Of a stretch of DNA of 64,000 bases, positions 35,360 to 44,977 are shown in pieces. The DNA is from Pedobacter westerhofensis (GTDB taxonomy: Bacteria; Bacteroidota; Bacteroidia; Sphingobacteriales; Sphingobacteriaceae). Position 1 is the stretch's first letter. Each line of letters starts with the position of its first letter. Where the stretch lies: assembly GCF_900182595.1 (NCBI RefSeq), contig NZ_FXTN01000013.1, positions 1-64,000 of the forward strand, in the 5' to 3' direction. Below the pieces are notes generated by a model. It saw nothing but the letters and a program-made list of their open reading frames with translations. It had not been told where the DNA came from and ran no database searches. Position numbers and translations under genes: made by a program.

Positions 35360-35770
35360 ATGAAAGAAGAAAATATAAAAAAAGCCGCGAGGATTGCATT
35401 GGGTGCAAATTTGGTTTTTGCCGGTATCAGTCACCTTACCTTCGCGAGAAAAGCATTCAGAGCACAGGTACCGGATTTTGTGCCACTTAAAAAAGATGAT
35501 ACAGTCGTTTATTCCGGCTTTGTGGAAATTGCCATGGGTGCTGCGCTCATCTTTACTCCGGAGAAACACGCAGAGAAGGTAGGCCAGGTTGCTGCTGCTT
35601 TCTTTACTGCTGTGTTCCCCGGAAATATCGCACAGCTTAGCCACAGAAGAAATGCCTTTGGGCTGGATACGGACAAGAAACGTTTCCTGCGCCTATTCTT
35701 TCAGCCAGTGCTGGTATATTGGGCATTGAAAAGTACGTCGCCAGTGAAAATCAAAAATCGTATCAAATAA
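35360..35770 (+). CDS. DoxX-like small membrane protein
   Basis: 136 residues from ATG 35360 (MKEENIKKAARIALGAN). An upstream ATG at 35330 is possible but adds a poor leader. Four hydrophobic helices include IALGANLVFAGISHLTFARK, VEIAMGAALIFTP, VAAAFFTAVFPGNIAQL and LFFQPVLVYWAL. The pattern G-x-x-F-x-x-A-G-x-x-H and the N-x-x-Q motif are typical of DoxX/DoxD-like proteins in Bacteroidota. It is inner-membrane. Function is uncertain; relatives are linked to thiosulfate or quinone metabolism. It is probably monocistronic. Confidence 0.75.
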   Translation: MKEENIKKAARIALGANLVFAGISHLTFARKAFRAQVPDFVPLKKDDTVVYSGFVEIAMGAALIFTPEKHAEKVGQVAAAFFTAVFPGNIAQLSHRRNAFGLDTDKKRFLRLFFQPVLVYWALKSTSPVKIKNRIK

Positions 35771-35912
35771 TTGCGTTATCAGGTAAATACAGATAAAGGA
35801 AACGGTATGATGAACTGAACCTTAAAAGGTTGTCCAGATTTGGGGTTCTGCTACATTGAGAAATTGAGCCGCTGGGAACGAAATATGTAAAAATGCTCCC
35901 TTAAAAGAATGG

Positions 35913-35964
35913 ATGCAAACAAAAAGGGCTTGGATGATATGATCCAAGCCCTTTTTGTTTGCAT
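35913..35964. terminator. Bidirectional intrinsic terminator, perfect 23-bp stem
   Basis: Arms 35913-35935 and 35942-35964 are exactly complementary around the 6-nt loop GATATG. The stem reads AAAAAGGGCTTGGAT near the loop, so each strand has a GC-rich top and an A/T-rich tract on both sides. It lies between the DoxX-like gene (+) and the outer-membrane protein gene (-), which converge here. Confidence 0.85.
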
Positions 35965-36016
35965 TCGCCGGTTTCTTCAGGAGTCAGTAAACTGAATCCT
36001 GCTCACACGGGATAAA

Positions 36017-36601
36017 TTAGTTGTTATAATCACCTTTTACTTTCCTTCCTGTGCTCTGACCGGGAAGATAGATCTGAAGGCCAAATGAAAGGCCAATATT
36101 ATTTTGTGAAGTAGCATTGCCAAATCCTACAAGGCCATTATATTTCAAGAGCGTTTCCAGGCCTATGTTAGGTGTGATAAAATACGCAAAACCAGGACCA
36201 ACACTCAGGTTAAGGCCGTTTGTTTTCCCACCGCCCTGACTCACGTTTACGCCGCCAAAGCCAGCAGTAGCTTCTGCAAAGATTCTTCCATGTTTCAGTA
36301 CCTCAATGTCTTTGCCTGTGTAGTATCTTCCCAGGGCACCTACTCCATAAGAGGTTGTAGTAGGCGCATGTTTGGTTGTCTCCAATCCAAAGTTTACGTA
36401 ACCACCCAATGCAATGTTATCCTCGATAAACCAGGCTGCTTTAGGTGTCAGATTGAGGCTGAATACACTGGGATTGTCCAGGCCAAGGTTTAAATCAGCG
36501 AAGTTTCCTCCAACAAATACATTGCCTTTCTGGATCTGGGCACTCGCGTTAAAGCTCATGGCAACAGCAGCAAGTGCTGCAATAATGGTAATTTTTTTCA
36601 T
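36017..36601 (-). CDS. Outer-membrane beta-barrel protein
   Basis: 194 residues with a signal peptide (ITIIAALAAVAMSFNASAQ). The mature part is a series of amphipathic strands (NVFVGGNFADLNLGL, FIEDNIALGGYVNFGLETT, YGVGALGRYYTG, IFAEATAGFGGVNVSQ, GFAYFITPNIGLETLLKYNG) ending with NIGLSFGLQIYLPG. This eight-strand pattern is common in Bacteroidota porin-like or OmpA-barrel proteins, but no peptidoglycan-binding domain is attached. It is predicted to sit in the outer membrane. The role is unknown. Confidence 0.82.
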   Translation of the reverse strand: MKKITIIAALAAVAMSFNASAQIQKGNVFVGGNFADLNLGLDNPSVFSLNLTPKAAWFIEDNIALGGYVNFGLETTKHAPTTTSYGVGALGRYYTGKDIEVLKHGRIFAEATAGFGGVNVSQGGGKTNGLNLSVGPGFAYFITPNIGLETLLKYNGLVGFGNATSQNNIGLSFGLQIYLPGQSTGRKVKGDYNN

Positions 36602-36675
36602 ATGTAGATTTTTATTAAGCCAACCCGGCTTAGTGTACTTACTACACGAATTTTTATTGAATGTTTTAACATTTA

Positions 36676-36957
36676 TTATTTTTTGCTGCCTGAGTACATC
36701 AGAAGAAGGTATTTCTGCAATAAGCCGGAACTCCTGTCCTCCAGAGGTACAAACCTCAGGTCTACAGAAATGAGCAGATCAATGCTAACCTCAAAATACT
36801 GCGATATCAGTTTCAGTATATCCAGCGGTGGTTCAGACTTCCCATCTTCATACTTCGAATAACGGCCGCGGCTAATGATCAAGTCATTGGCTACCTGCTG
36901 CTGAGCGCAGTTTTTCTGTGCTCTCAAATACCGTAAATTTTCTGAAAGTACAGACAT
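36676..36957 (-). CDS. Small XRE-family repressor, divergent from dinB
   Basis: 93 residues. An N-terminal helix-turn-helix of the lambda-Cro/XRE type (YLRAQKNCAQQQVANDLII, then SRGRYSKYEDGKSEPPLDIL) is followed by a short C-terminal helix with no sensor or peptidase domain. It lies divergent from the dinB-dnaE genes with 79 nt between starts. Two similar 19-bp palindromes lie in that gap, one covering its own start codon and the other the dinB -7 element. Autorepression and control of the polymerase cassette are therefore likely. It lacks the LexA Ser-Lys dyad, so induction would need another route. Confidence 0.82.
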   Translation of the reverse strand: MSVLSENLRYLRAQKNCAQQQVANDLIISRGRYSKYEDGKSEPPLDILKLISQYFEVSIDLLISVDLRFVPLEDRSSGLLQKYLLLMYSGSKK

Positions 36958-37014
36958 TGCTAATATTTATAGCAATAAAGGTAGGTATTTTTACTAATAT
37001 CAATAGTATTTTTG
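36957..37014. promoter_or_regulatory. Paired 19-bp palindromic operators between XRE gene and dinB
   Basis: TTGCTAATATTTATAGCAA (36957-36975) and TTACTAATATCAATAGTAT (36991-37009) share 14 of 19 positions. Each is a 6-bp inverted pair with a 7-nt AT spacer. Their centres are 34 bp apart. The second overlaps TATTTTTG (37007-37014), a good -7 match for dinB, though no clear TTG lies at -33. Confidence 0.6.
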
Positions 37015-37036
37015 TTGGGACATTTATTTACTGATT

Positions 37037-38194
37037 ATGGAGAGGGCGATTGTACACATGGACTTAGATACATTTTTTGTATCCTGCGAGCGGCTTAAGA
37101 ATTCTCAATTAATGGGTATACCGCTGATTATTGGCGGCGGCGACCGGGGTGTGGTGGCTTCCTGTTCCTATGAAGCACGGCATTTTGGAGTGCGGGCGGC
37201 AATGCCGATGAAAATGGCCCTGATGCTCTGCCCCCAGGCAAAAGTGATCAAGGGAGACATGGGACGGTACTCAGATTTGTCGCACGATGTTACCAAAGTG
37301 ATTGAATCAAAAGCTCCTGTAATGGAAAAAGCCAGTATCGATGAGTTTTATCTGGATATCACAGGGATGGACAAATTCTACGGCGCCTATTCCTGGACAC
37401 AGGAACTGTCATCAGCAGTAACAAAAGAAACAGGCTTGCCCATGAGTTTCGCACTTTCAGTGAATAAGACGGTATCAAAAATAGCCACCGGCGAGGGTAA
37501 ACCTATGGGAAACCTGCAGATCCCGGAACTGAAGGTCCGCTCCTTCCTCAACCCCTTGTCCATCCGCAAAATCCCAATGCTGGGCGAAGTAACCTTTAAC
37601 CTCTTGTCCAGGATCGGGATCAGGAACATCCAGACGCTCTCCGAAATGCCCGCGGAAGTGCTGCAGCAGATGATCGGCAAAAACGGACTGGAGCTATGGA
37701 AAAAAGCCAATGGAATTGACAATAACCCCGTAGAACCTTACCGTGAACGTAAATCGATATCAAAAGAACACACCTTCGATCAGGATACGATAGACTTGCC
37801 GATGTTAAAATCTATGATGGTAGGCATGGTAGAACAACTGGCTTTCCAGCTGCGCTCAGAGCAGTGGCTGAGCTCAACGGTAACGGTAAAAATAAGATAT
37901 GCCAATTTTGATACAGAAACAAAGCAGTGCAGGGTTCCCTATACTTCGGCTGATCATTCACTGATCAGCGTGGTGAAAGAACTGTTCGATAGCCTGTACA
38001 AACGGCGCATGCGGCTCCGGCTGATCGGTATTCAGCTCAGCGGCCTCGTCAGGGGCACTTATCAGATCAACATCTTTGAAGATACGGTAGAAATGATGGC
38101 TTTGTACCAGGCTATGGATAAAATGAAAAACAGGTTTGGAGCCAGTGCAGTGATGCGCTGCGCCGGTCTTGATATCAAACCTAAAACGAAATAG
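37037..38194 (+). CDS. dinB: Y-family DNA polymerase IV
   Basis: 385 residues. Palm motifs are IVHMDLDTFFVSCE (metal Asp and the aromatic steric gate), VASCSYEARHFGVRAAMPM, and KASIDEFYLDITG (catalytic Asp-Glu). The thumb HhH segment is IRKIPMLGEVTFNLLSRIG, and the little-finger domain starts near SISKEHTFDQDTID. Full length for the family. It performs error-prone bypass of lesions. A DnaE-type polymerase gene begins two bases after its stop, and a small repressor gene diverges upstream. The arrangement recalls imuA-imuB-dnaE2 cassettes, but the protein keeps the catalytic acidic residues, so it is an active DinB and not an ImuB-like pseudo-polymerase. Confidence 0.93.
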   Translation: MERAIVHMDLDTFFVSCERLKNSQLMGIPLIIGGGDRGVVASCSYEARHFGVRAAMPMKMALMLCPQAKVIKGDMGRYSDLSHDVTKVIESKAPVMEKASIDEFYLDITGMDKFYGAYSWTQELSSAVTKETGLPMSFALSVNKTVSKIATGEGKPMGNLQIPELKVRSFLNPLSIRKIPMLGEVTFNLLSRIGIRNIQTLSEMPAEVLQQMIGKNGLELWKKANGIDNNPVEPYRERKSISKEHTFDQDTIDLPMLKSMMVGMVEQLAFQLRSEQWLSSTVTVKIRYANFDTETKQCRVPYTSADHSLISVVKELFDSLYKRRMRLRLIGIQLSGLVRGTYQINIFEDTVEMMALYQAMDKMKNRFGASAVMRCAGLDIKPKTK

Positions 38195-38195
38195 C

Positions 38196-41100
38196 ATGCA
38201 CCTGAACTGCCACTCCTTCCACAGCCTGCGCTATGGCACGATCCCCCTCTCAGAACTGATCGAACAGGCCATCGCGAATAAACTTACCGCAATAGCTTTA
38301 ACAGACATCAATACGGTTACGGGAATTTATGATTTCATTAAAACCTTGCAGGATCTAAGGAAAGAACTGAAAGATAAGCTGGAGGCAAAGGACGTACCGG
38401 AAATCCCTCTTCCGGAAAACGAAGCCATTGAAGAAAAGGCCAGAATGCAATACCTGGAGACCGCAGCCAAAGTAAAACCCTTAGTCGGCATTGAATTCCG
38501 GTATGATCATCAGCTCCGCTATATCGGCCTTGCTAAAAACCAGGCAGGACTTGGGGAGATGAACCGCTTTCTTACACAACACAACTTTGATGGCAGCCCC
38601 CTCCCCACTGCCGCACCGGAGTTTGAAAATGTAACAGTAATCTACGCCATGGAAAATGCTCCTGCAGAGCTGCGTGAAAACGAGTATGTGGGCATCCGTC
38701 CGGATCAGCTGTTGCTGCTGTACAATGAAAAATGGGCTTCGCTGCGCGATAAAATGGTAATCCTGCAGCCGGTTACCTACGCCACAAAAAAAGAGTTTAA
38801 CCTGCACAGGATCCTTCGGGCAATTGATAAGAACGTGATCCTCTCCATGCTAATGGAAGAGGATTGCTGTAAAAAAACTGAGTTTATGCAACCGCAGGAC
38901 AAGCTGCTTGCAAAATATAAAGACTATCCTGAAATTATCAGCAATACAGAAAAGGTAATTGAAGGATGCAATTTTGAGTATGATTTCAAAACCCCAAAAA
39001 ACAGGAAATTCTACACGCGTACCAAGCAAGGCGACATGAGCTTGCTGCGCAGCCTGGCCTACGACGGATTAGAAAAGAAATATGGTAATAATCCTGAAGC
39101 AAAAGCAAGGGTAGAAAAAGAGCTGAAGATCATCGACGAACTGGAGTTTAGCGGGTACTTTCTCATTACCTGGGATATTGTGAGGTACAGTAACAGTATG
39201 GGATTTATGCATATCGGGCGGGGCAGCGGGGCCAACAGCATCGTAAGTTACTGCCTCGGTATTACTGCCATTTGTCCGCTGGAACTTGATTTGTACTTTG
39301 AGCGCTTCCTCAACCTGAACCGCAAAAGCCCGCCCGACTTTGATATCGACTGGAGCTGGAAAGAGCGCGACATCATCCTGAAGTATATATTTAACCGTTA
39401 TGAAAAAGACCATGTTGCCTTCTGCGGCACCAACGTGGAGTTTAAATACCGCTCGATCTTAAGAGAAGTTGGCAAAGTTTTCGGCCTCCCGAAAGAAGAA
39501 CTGGATGCGCTGGCCATCAATCCTATGCACCTGCACGATCAGAATTCTATTGTGGCCCAGGTACATAAATATGGGGAAATGATGGAGAAATACCCTAACC
39601 AGCGCAGTATGCACTCCTGCGGCATCATTATTTCCGAAGAACCGATCACCAACTACACTACACTGGAGATGCCGCCAAAAGGTTTTCCCATCGTTCAGTT
39701 TGATATGCACGTGGCCGAGGATATTGGCTTTGAGAAGTTTGATATCCTGAGCCAGCGCGGCATTGGCCATATTGACGACAGCGTGAAGCTGATCGAGAAA
39801 AACCAGGGGGTAAGGGTAGATATCCGTAACAATGCCATCTCCCTCAATGATGCCAGATGCAACACCTATCTTGAAAAGGGGCACACGATCGGCTGTTTTT
39901 ATATTGAAAGCCCGGCGATGCGGGGACTGCTGCGGCGGCTAAAGTGTAATGACTACAAAGTCCTGGTGGCCGCCTCTTCTATCATCCGCCCCGGTGTTGC
40001 CCAGAGTGGGATGATGAAGGAGTATATCTTCAGACACAACTACCCCGACAAGTTTGAATACTTCCACCCAGTTTTTAAAGAGCAGCTGGGCGAAACCTAT
40101 GGCATAATGGTTTACCAGGAAGATGTGATCAAGATTGCCCTGCATTATGGCGGGCTCCCTGCAGAAGACGGCGATATCCTGCGCAGGGCGATGAGCGGCA
40201 AAGGAAGGTCTAAGGCTGCATTGCAGAAGGTTAAGGACAATTTCTTTGCCTCCTGCAAAAAACAGGGCCATCCCTTGCAGCTGAGCGAAGAAATTTACCG
40301 GCAGATCGAGTCTTTCGCCGGATACTCTTTCTGCAAGGCACATTCGGCATCCTACGCGGTAGAAAGTTACCAGAGTTTATACCTCAAGGTGAACTTCCCT
40401 GTTGAATTTATGGTTGCAGTGATCAACAACCAGGGAGGGTTTTACCGTACTGAAGTGTACATCCACGAGGCCAGGATGTGCGGTGCCCTCATCCTCAACC
40501 CCTGCGTAAATAAAAGCGAATACGAAACAACTTTATACGGAGTTGATGTTTATCTGGGCTTTATGCTGCTGGATGGCCTGCAGACAAAACTGGCCCAGCA
40601 AATCATTGAGGAGCGTACGCAAAATGGGCACTACCTGTCGCTCGAGGATTTTATCAATCGTGTTCCGATAGGAATTGAAGGCATACAGATCCTGATTTTT
40701 ATCGGGGCGTTCAGGTTTACCGGCAAAACGAAAAACCAGCTGCTGGTGGTTGCCCGGCTAATCCTGCTGAACTTTAAACCTGAAAACCGGGGATTGATGC
40801 TCATCCAGGAGCCTGTAAAAGACTATAAGCTGCCCGTGCTGGAACGATCAGTATTCGAAGATGCCTTTGATGAAATTGAATTGCTAAGTTTCCCGGTATC
40901 CTGCAGCCCTTTTGAACTCCTGCAGACAAAATTCCGTGGCGATGTGATGGCCAGGGACCTGGTGAAACACCACAAAAAACAGGTAAAGATGATGGCTTAC
41001 CTGATTTCAAGGAAACATGTACCTACAAAAATGGGGGCGATGTACTTTGGGACCTGGATTGATGCCGAAGGTGAGCTCTTTGATACGGCACATTTCACAA

Positions 41101-41360
41101 ACAGCTTAAAGCAGTACCCTTTTCAGGGGGGCGGCTGTTATTTACTGCTGGGGACTGTAGAAGTAGACTATCATTTCCCTACGGTCACGATTGTGAAAAT
41201 GGCCAAAATGCCTTTTATCCCTGACCCCAGATTTTATAATTCGGATGAGAAGCGGCAATACAGGACACAGCAGAACATGAAGGAAGATGTAAGCATGACC
41301 AACAGGGCGCCCTACCCGCAGGCCCAGGATATCAACCTGCCGCGGCAGAGGATGAAGTAA
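38196..41360 (+). CDS. DNA polymerase III alpha-like subunit, error-prone type
   Basis: 1054 residues from ATG 38196 (MHLNCHSFHSLRYG). The upstream ATG at 38169 lies inside dinB. The N-terminal PHP domain is degenerate: HLNCHS replaces the usual H-x-H-x-H and ALTDIN replaces TDH, so proofreading or metal binding there is doubtful. The polymerase core has MHIGRGSGANSIVSYCLGIT, PDFDIDWSWKERD (catalytic Asp pair), GIMVYQEDVIKIALHYGG and FCKAHSASYAVESYQS. A helix-hairpin-helix region and an OB fold (VKMMAYLISRKHVPTKMGAM) follow. Without a long tail it resembles DnaE2/ImuC-type polymerases. It is co-transcribed with dinB and probably extends from lesions in an inducible mutagenesis pathway. The main replicative DnaE must be elsewhere. 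Confidence 0.9.
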   Translation: MHLNCHSFHSLRYGTIPLSELIEQAIANKLTAIALTDINTVTGIYDFIKTLQDLRKELKDKLEAKDVPEIPLPENEAIEEKARMQYLETAAKVKPLVGIEFRYDHQLRYIGLAKNQAGLGEMNRFLTQHNFDGSPLPTAAPEFENVTVIYAMENAPAELRENEYVGIRPDQLLLLYNEKWASLRDKMVILQPVTYATKKEFNLHRILRAIDKNVILSMLMEEDCCKKTEFMQPQDKLLAKYKDYPEIISNTEKVIEGCNFEYDFKTPKNRKFYTRTKQGDMSLLRSLAYDGLEKKYGNNPEAKARVEKELKIIDELEFSGYFLITWDIVRYSNSMGFMHIGRGSGANSIVSYCLGITAICPLELDLYFERFLNLNRKSPPDFDIDWSWKERDIILKYIFNRYEKDHVAFCGTNVEFKYRSILREVGKVFGLPKEELDALAINPMHLHDQNSIVAQVHKYGEMMEKYPNQRSMHSCGIIISEEPITNYTTLEMPPKGFPIVQFDMHVAEDIGFEKFDILSQRGIGHIDDSVKLIEKNQGVRVDIRNNAISLNDARCNTYLEKGHTIGCFYIESPAMRGLLRRLKCNDYKVLVAASSIIRPGVAQSGMMKEYIFRHNYPDKFEYFHPVFKEQLGETYGIMVYQEDVIKIALHYGGLPAEDGDILRRAMSGKGRSKAALQKVKDNFFASCKKQGHPLQLSEEIYRQIESFAGYSFCKAHSASYAVESYQSLYLKVNFPVEFMVAVINNQGGFYRTEVYIHEARMCGALILNPCVNKSEYETTLYGVDVYLGFMLLDGLQTKLAQQIIEERTQNGHYLSLEDFINRVPIGIEGIQILIFIGAFRFTGKTKNQLLVVARLILLNFKPENRGLMLIQEPVKDYKLPVLERSVFEDAFDEIELLSFPVSCSPFELLQTKFRGDVMARDLVKHHKKQVKMMAYLISRKHVPTKMGAMYFGTWIDAEGELFDTAHFTNSLKQYPFQGGGCYLLLGTVEVDYHFPTVTIVKMAKMPFIPDPRFYNSDEKRQYRTQQNMKEDVSMTNRAPYPQAQDINLPRQRMK

Positions 41361-41460
41361 TTTATCATCCGGTCTTTCTTAGGCAGATTGGGGGCGGCTG
41401 GCAAAACAAATTCTTATCTTACCCTGTTTTTAAGATCATCTTCAGTTTGATTTCTTCAGT

Positions 41461-43518
41461 ATGACCAGCAATTCAAAGGAATATTCAGCAAATGAAAATA
41501 AAGTCAGGACAAGTGAGGCACGTTTCAGGGCGTTAGTTACTGCTACTTCAGATGTCATCTACAGCGTCAGTGCAGACTGGCAGGTGATGCAGGAGCTGGA
41601 CGGACGGGGATTTCTGAAGGACAGCACTGAACCCCGGGCCGACTGGATGTCCCTGAATATCCCCCCAGAAGAAACAGAAAGGGTGCAAGCTGCCATCGCT
41701 GAAGCAATCCGCGAGAAGAAGATATTCCAGCTTGAACACCGGGTGATACGGGCTGACAGTACCACCGGCTGGACTTTTTCACGTGCCGTACCTATAATGG
41801 ATGAGCAGGGCGATATCCTGGAATGGTTCGGCACTGCCACTGACATCACAGAGCACAAAAGGGCTGAAGAGGCTTTAAAGGAAGCAAAAGCGCTTTCCGA
41901 TCAGCAAAAACGGGTTTATGAAACGATTATTTCGGGAACACCCGATCTGATGTACGTGTTTGACCTGCAATACCGCTTCACTTATGCCAACACCGCACTG
42001 CTCAATATGTGGGGCAAAACCTGGGACAATGCCGTTGGCAAAGGTTTACTGGAAAACGGATACGAGCCCTGGCATGCAGAGATGCACGAAAGGGAGATTG
42101 ATCAGGTCAGAGCAACCAAACAGCCTCTCCGCGGTGAAGTGTCTTTTCCGCACGCTATTTTAGGCAAGCGGGTATACGATTATATTCTAACCCCCGTATT
42201 GGATGAATCTGGCGAAGTAGAGGCCGTAGCCGGTACCACCCGCGACGTCACTGAACGTAAACAATGGGAAGACTCGCTGGAAAAAGCATCAGAGGATCTG
42301 CAGGTAATCAACGAGGAAATGGCAGCTACAAATGAAGAACTGGCTGCATCCAATGAGGAGCTGCTGTCCATTAATGAAGAGCTAGCCCTCGTGAACCAGG
42401 AACTGGTAATTGCCCAACATAAGATTGAAGAAAGCAATAAAGAACAATATCTGGCTGTTGCAGAAACCCTGCGCGCCCAGGAGAATCTCAAGATAGCCGT
42501 AGATGCGGCAGGCCTGGGCACATTCTACATCAGTGTAACTGAGCAGCAGTTCATCGCATCACCAAAACTCAAGGAGTTCTTTGGCTTTCTGCCTGACGAG
42601 GAGATTACTTATGAGACTGCACTGAAACAGGTCCATCCAGATTATATTCATGAAGTTTCTGCCCACGTAGCAGCCGCATATGCCAATGGCACCCGGTTTG
42701 ACATGGAATATCCGATTATAGGTTATCACGATAGCAAAACACGTTGGGTACGTGGTGTCGGCGAAATCCAGCACAGCGAAGGCAAAGACTATTTTACGGG
42801 TGTACTTCATGAGATTACTGAAAAAAAACAGGATGAAATGCGCAAGAACGACTTCATTGGAATGGTGAGCCACGAATTGAAAACACCACTTACTTCAATG
42901 AAAGGCTACATCCAACTGCTGCAGATGAGGCTAAAAAAAACGAACGATAACTTTACCCTGTCTGCGCTGGATAAAGCAAATGGCCAGGTCAGCAAAATGA
43001 CCAGCATGATCAATGGCTTTTTGAATATTTCAAGACTGGAATCAGGGAAGATCCACATCGACCGTCAGGTCTTTGACCTTGCCCTGCTGATCAAAGAATC
43101 CGAGGAGGAATTTCTTGCTACCATCCCAACGCATACATTGATATTTGCGCCTGTCGAAACCACCATAGTAAGTGCCGACAGGGACAAGATCGGGCAGGTT
43201 ATCCATAATCTCATCAGCAATGCGGTAAAATATTCCCCCAATGGAAGTATCATCAATGTCGCATGTATCACCATCGGTGGCGCAGCACATCTCAGTGTGA
43301 AGGACCTGGGCATGGGCATCAAACCAGATGATATTACTAAAATATTTGACAGGTACTACCGGGTGGAGGGTGGACATATGCACTCGATCTCCGGCTTTGG
43401 GATCGGATTGTATCTCTGCGCAGAAATCATCCATCGGCACCAGGGTAATATATGGGCGGAAAGCGAGTTTGGAAAAGGATCTGTATTCAATTTCAGTTTA
43501 CCCCTCTCAGAGGTTTAG
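41461..43518 (+). CDS. Multi-PAS sensor histidine kinase
   Basis: 685 residues without membrane helices, so a cytosolic sensor. PAS domain 1 (about 18-135) ends WFGTATDITEHKR and PAS 2 (about 150-270) ends AGTTRDVTERK. A coiled-coil stretch (MAATNEELAASNEELLSINE) is followed by PAS 3 (about 345-455), which ends TGVLHEITEKK. HisKA has the phosphorylated His in FIGMVSHELKTPLTSMKGY, and HATPase_c carries VIHNLISNAVKYSPNG and GFGIGLYLCAEII. No response regulator is adjacent. It is followed 55 nt later by another soluble kinase, so the two may act on a shared remote regulator. Confidence 0.92.
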   Translation: MTSNSKEYSANENKVRTSEARFRALVTATSDVIYSVSADWQVMQELDGRGFLKDSTEPRADWMSLNIPPEETERVQAAIAEAIREKKIFQLEHRVIRADSTTGWTFSRAVPIMDEQGDILEWFGTATDITEHKRAEEALKEAKALSDQQKRVYETIISGTPDLMYVFDLQYRFTYANTALLNMWGKTWDNAVGKGLLENGYEPWHAEMHEREIDQVRATKQPLRGEVSFPHAILGKRVYDYILTPVLDESGEVEAVAGTTRDVTERKQWEDSLEKASEDLQVINEEMAATNEELAASNEELLSINEELALVNQELVIAQHKIEESNKEQYLAVAETLRAQENLKIAVDAAGLGTFYISVTEQQFIASPKLKEFFGFLPDEEITYETALKQVHPDYIHEVSAHVAAAYANGTRFDMEYPIIGYHDSKTRWVRGVGEIQHSEGKDYFTGVLHEITEKKQDEMRKNDFIGMVSHELKTPLTSMKGYIQLLQMRLKKTNDNFTLSALDKANGQVSKMTSMINGFLNISRLESGKIHIDRQVFDLALLIKESEEEFLATIPTHTLIFAPVETTIVSADRDKIGQVIHNLISNAVKYSPNGSIINVACITIGGAAHLSVKDLGMGIKPDDITKIFDRYYRVEGGHMHSISGFGIGLYLCAEIIHRHQGNIWAESEFGKGSVFNFSLPLSEV

Positions 43519-43572
43519 TCCGCAGGGTTGCACAATTAGTATTTTATAATATATTTCCTTTAGCAACACCCT

Positions 43573-44766
43573 ATGAACTACCAACACATTATCGACATCA
43601 ATCCTGAACAGGAAACCGAACGCCTGGCAGCACTGGATAAATATATGATATTCAATTCTGCTGATGAACCAGGCTTTAAACAAATATGCCAGCTCGCTGC
43701 TACCATTTTCAAAGTGCCCATTGCCCATATATCTTTCATTGGCGAACATCAGGAGTTTTTAAAAGAGCAGGTGGGTATTGATCCTGATCTGAAACTGGTA
43801 GACCGGGATGTCAGCCTGTGTAACCTGGCGCTGCTGCAGCCGGAAGTAAAAGTGATAGAGGATGCGCTCGTTGAGCCTCTCCTGAAAGATAACCCCTATG
43901 TTCATGGTGATTTTGGGCTCCGGTTTTATGCCGCTGCACCAATCGTCAGCCCGGAGAAACAGATTATCGGTACGATGTGCCTTGTTGATCTTAAACCCAG
44001 AAGCTTAACTGAACACGAAAAGGCCATTTTAAGTGACCTGGCCCGGGTAGTGATGGAACAGACAGAACTGCGCCTCTCCAATCTCCAGTTATTAAGGGAA
44101 AAGGATGACTTTATTGGCATTGCCAGCCATGAACTCAAAACACCGCTTACTTCCCTGCAGGGATCTTTGCAGATCCTGGACAAACTCAAAGAACAACCCG
44201 GATCAGCAATGATCCCTGTCCTGATTTCACAAGCCAATAAGAGCCTCAAAAAGCTCACTACTCTGGTAACTGATCTGCTGCATGTAAACAGGATGAGCAG
44301 CGGACAGATGGAACTTCGGCAAACCTTATTTACCCTGGCTGATATGATCAATGGCTGCTGTGCCGATATTCGTAACACAGGAGATTATAAGATTTCTCTC
44401 CGTGGCGATATATCCTTGCAGGTGTATGCGGATGAAAGCCACATCGAGCAGGTTATAGTGAACATGGTCAACAACGCAATCAAATATGCTCCGGAATCAA
44501 TGGAGATCGAAATCCATTTGACAGCGTTAGAGAACGACGTACGCGTTACGGTTATCGATAAGGGAAAAGGTATTGACCCTAAAAACGTACCACATTTATT
44601 TGACCGGTATTTTCGTGCTGACCATAGTGGTTTGCAATTCTCAAGTCTTGGACTGGGTCTCTATATCAGTGCTGGCATTATTAAAAAACATGGTGGCGAG
44701 ATAGGCGTCAATACAGCATTAGGAAAGGGCAGTGAGTTTTGGTTTACATTACCATTACTCAAGTAA
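43573..44766 (+). CDS. GAF-domain sensor histidine kinase
   Basis: 397 residues. A GAF domain (about 20-165) has FKQICQLAATIFKVPIAHIS, LRFYAAAPIVSP and IGTMCLVDLKPRSLTEHE, the PXXIXXLC-like pattern of small-molecule-binding GAFs in Bacteroidota kinases. HisKA follows (FIGIASHELKTPLTSLQG, with the phosphoacceptor His), then HATPase_c (VIVNMVNNAIKYAPES, FSSLGLGLYISAGIIKKHGG). There is no membrane segment. It is in tandem with the multi-PAS kinase. No cognate regulator is in the immediate area, and the signal is unknown. Confidence 0.92.
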   Translation: MNYQHIIDINPEQETERLAALDKYMIFNSADEPGFKQICQLAATIFKVPIAHISFIGEHQEFLKEQVGIDPDLKLVDRDVSLCNLALLQPEVKVIEDALVEPLLKDNPYVHGDFGLRFYAAAPIVSPEKQIIGTMCLVDLKPRSLTEHEKAILSDLARVVMEQTELRLSNLQLLREKDDFIGIASHELKTPLTSLQGSLQILDKLKEQPGSAMIPVLISQANKSLKKLTTLVTDLLHVNRMSSGQMELRQTLFTLADMINGCCADIRNTGDYKISLRGDISLQVYADESHIEQVIVNMVNNAIKYAPESMEIEIHLTALENDVRVTVIDKGKGIDPKNVPHLFDRYFRADHSGLQFSSLGLGLYISAGIIKKHGGEIGVNTALGKGSEFWFTLPLLK

Positions 44767-44977
44767 TTCCGGCATACAACTACTATCTGATTTTGTATTC
44801 TTGAAATTGGTTATCGCTCATTTTATCATGAGTATACTTCTTATTTTCTATCTAAATGACTGGTAAAATTTCATATATTGTTTATATCATTCCATGTATA
44901 CTGCTTATAAAAACCATGATTGCTGTTTGTTTTATTTCAGGAATCAGGACTACCTCTTATTATAAATAATACCAGAT

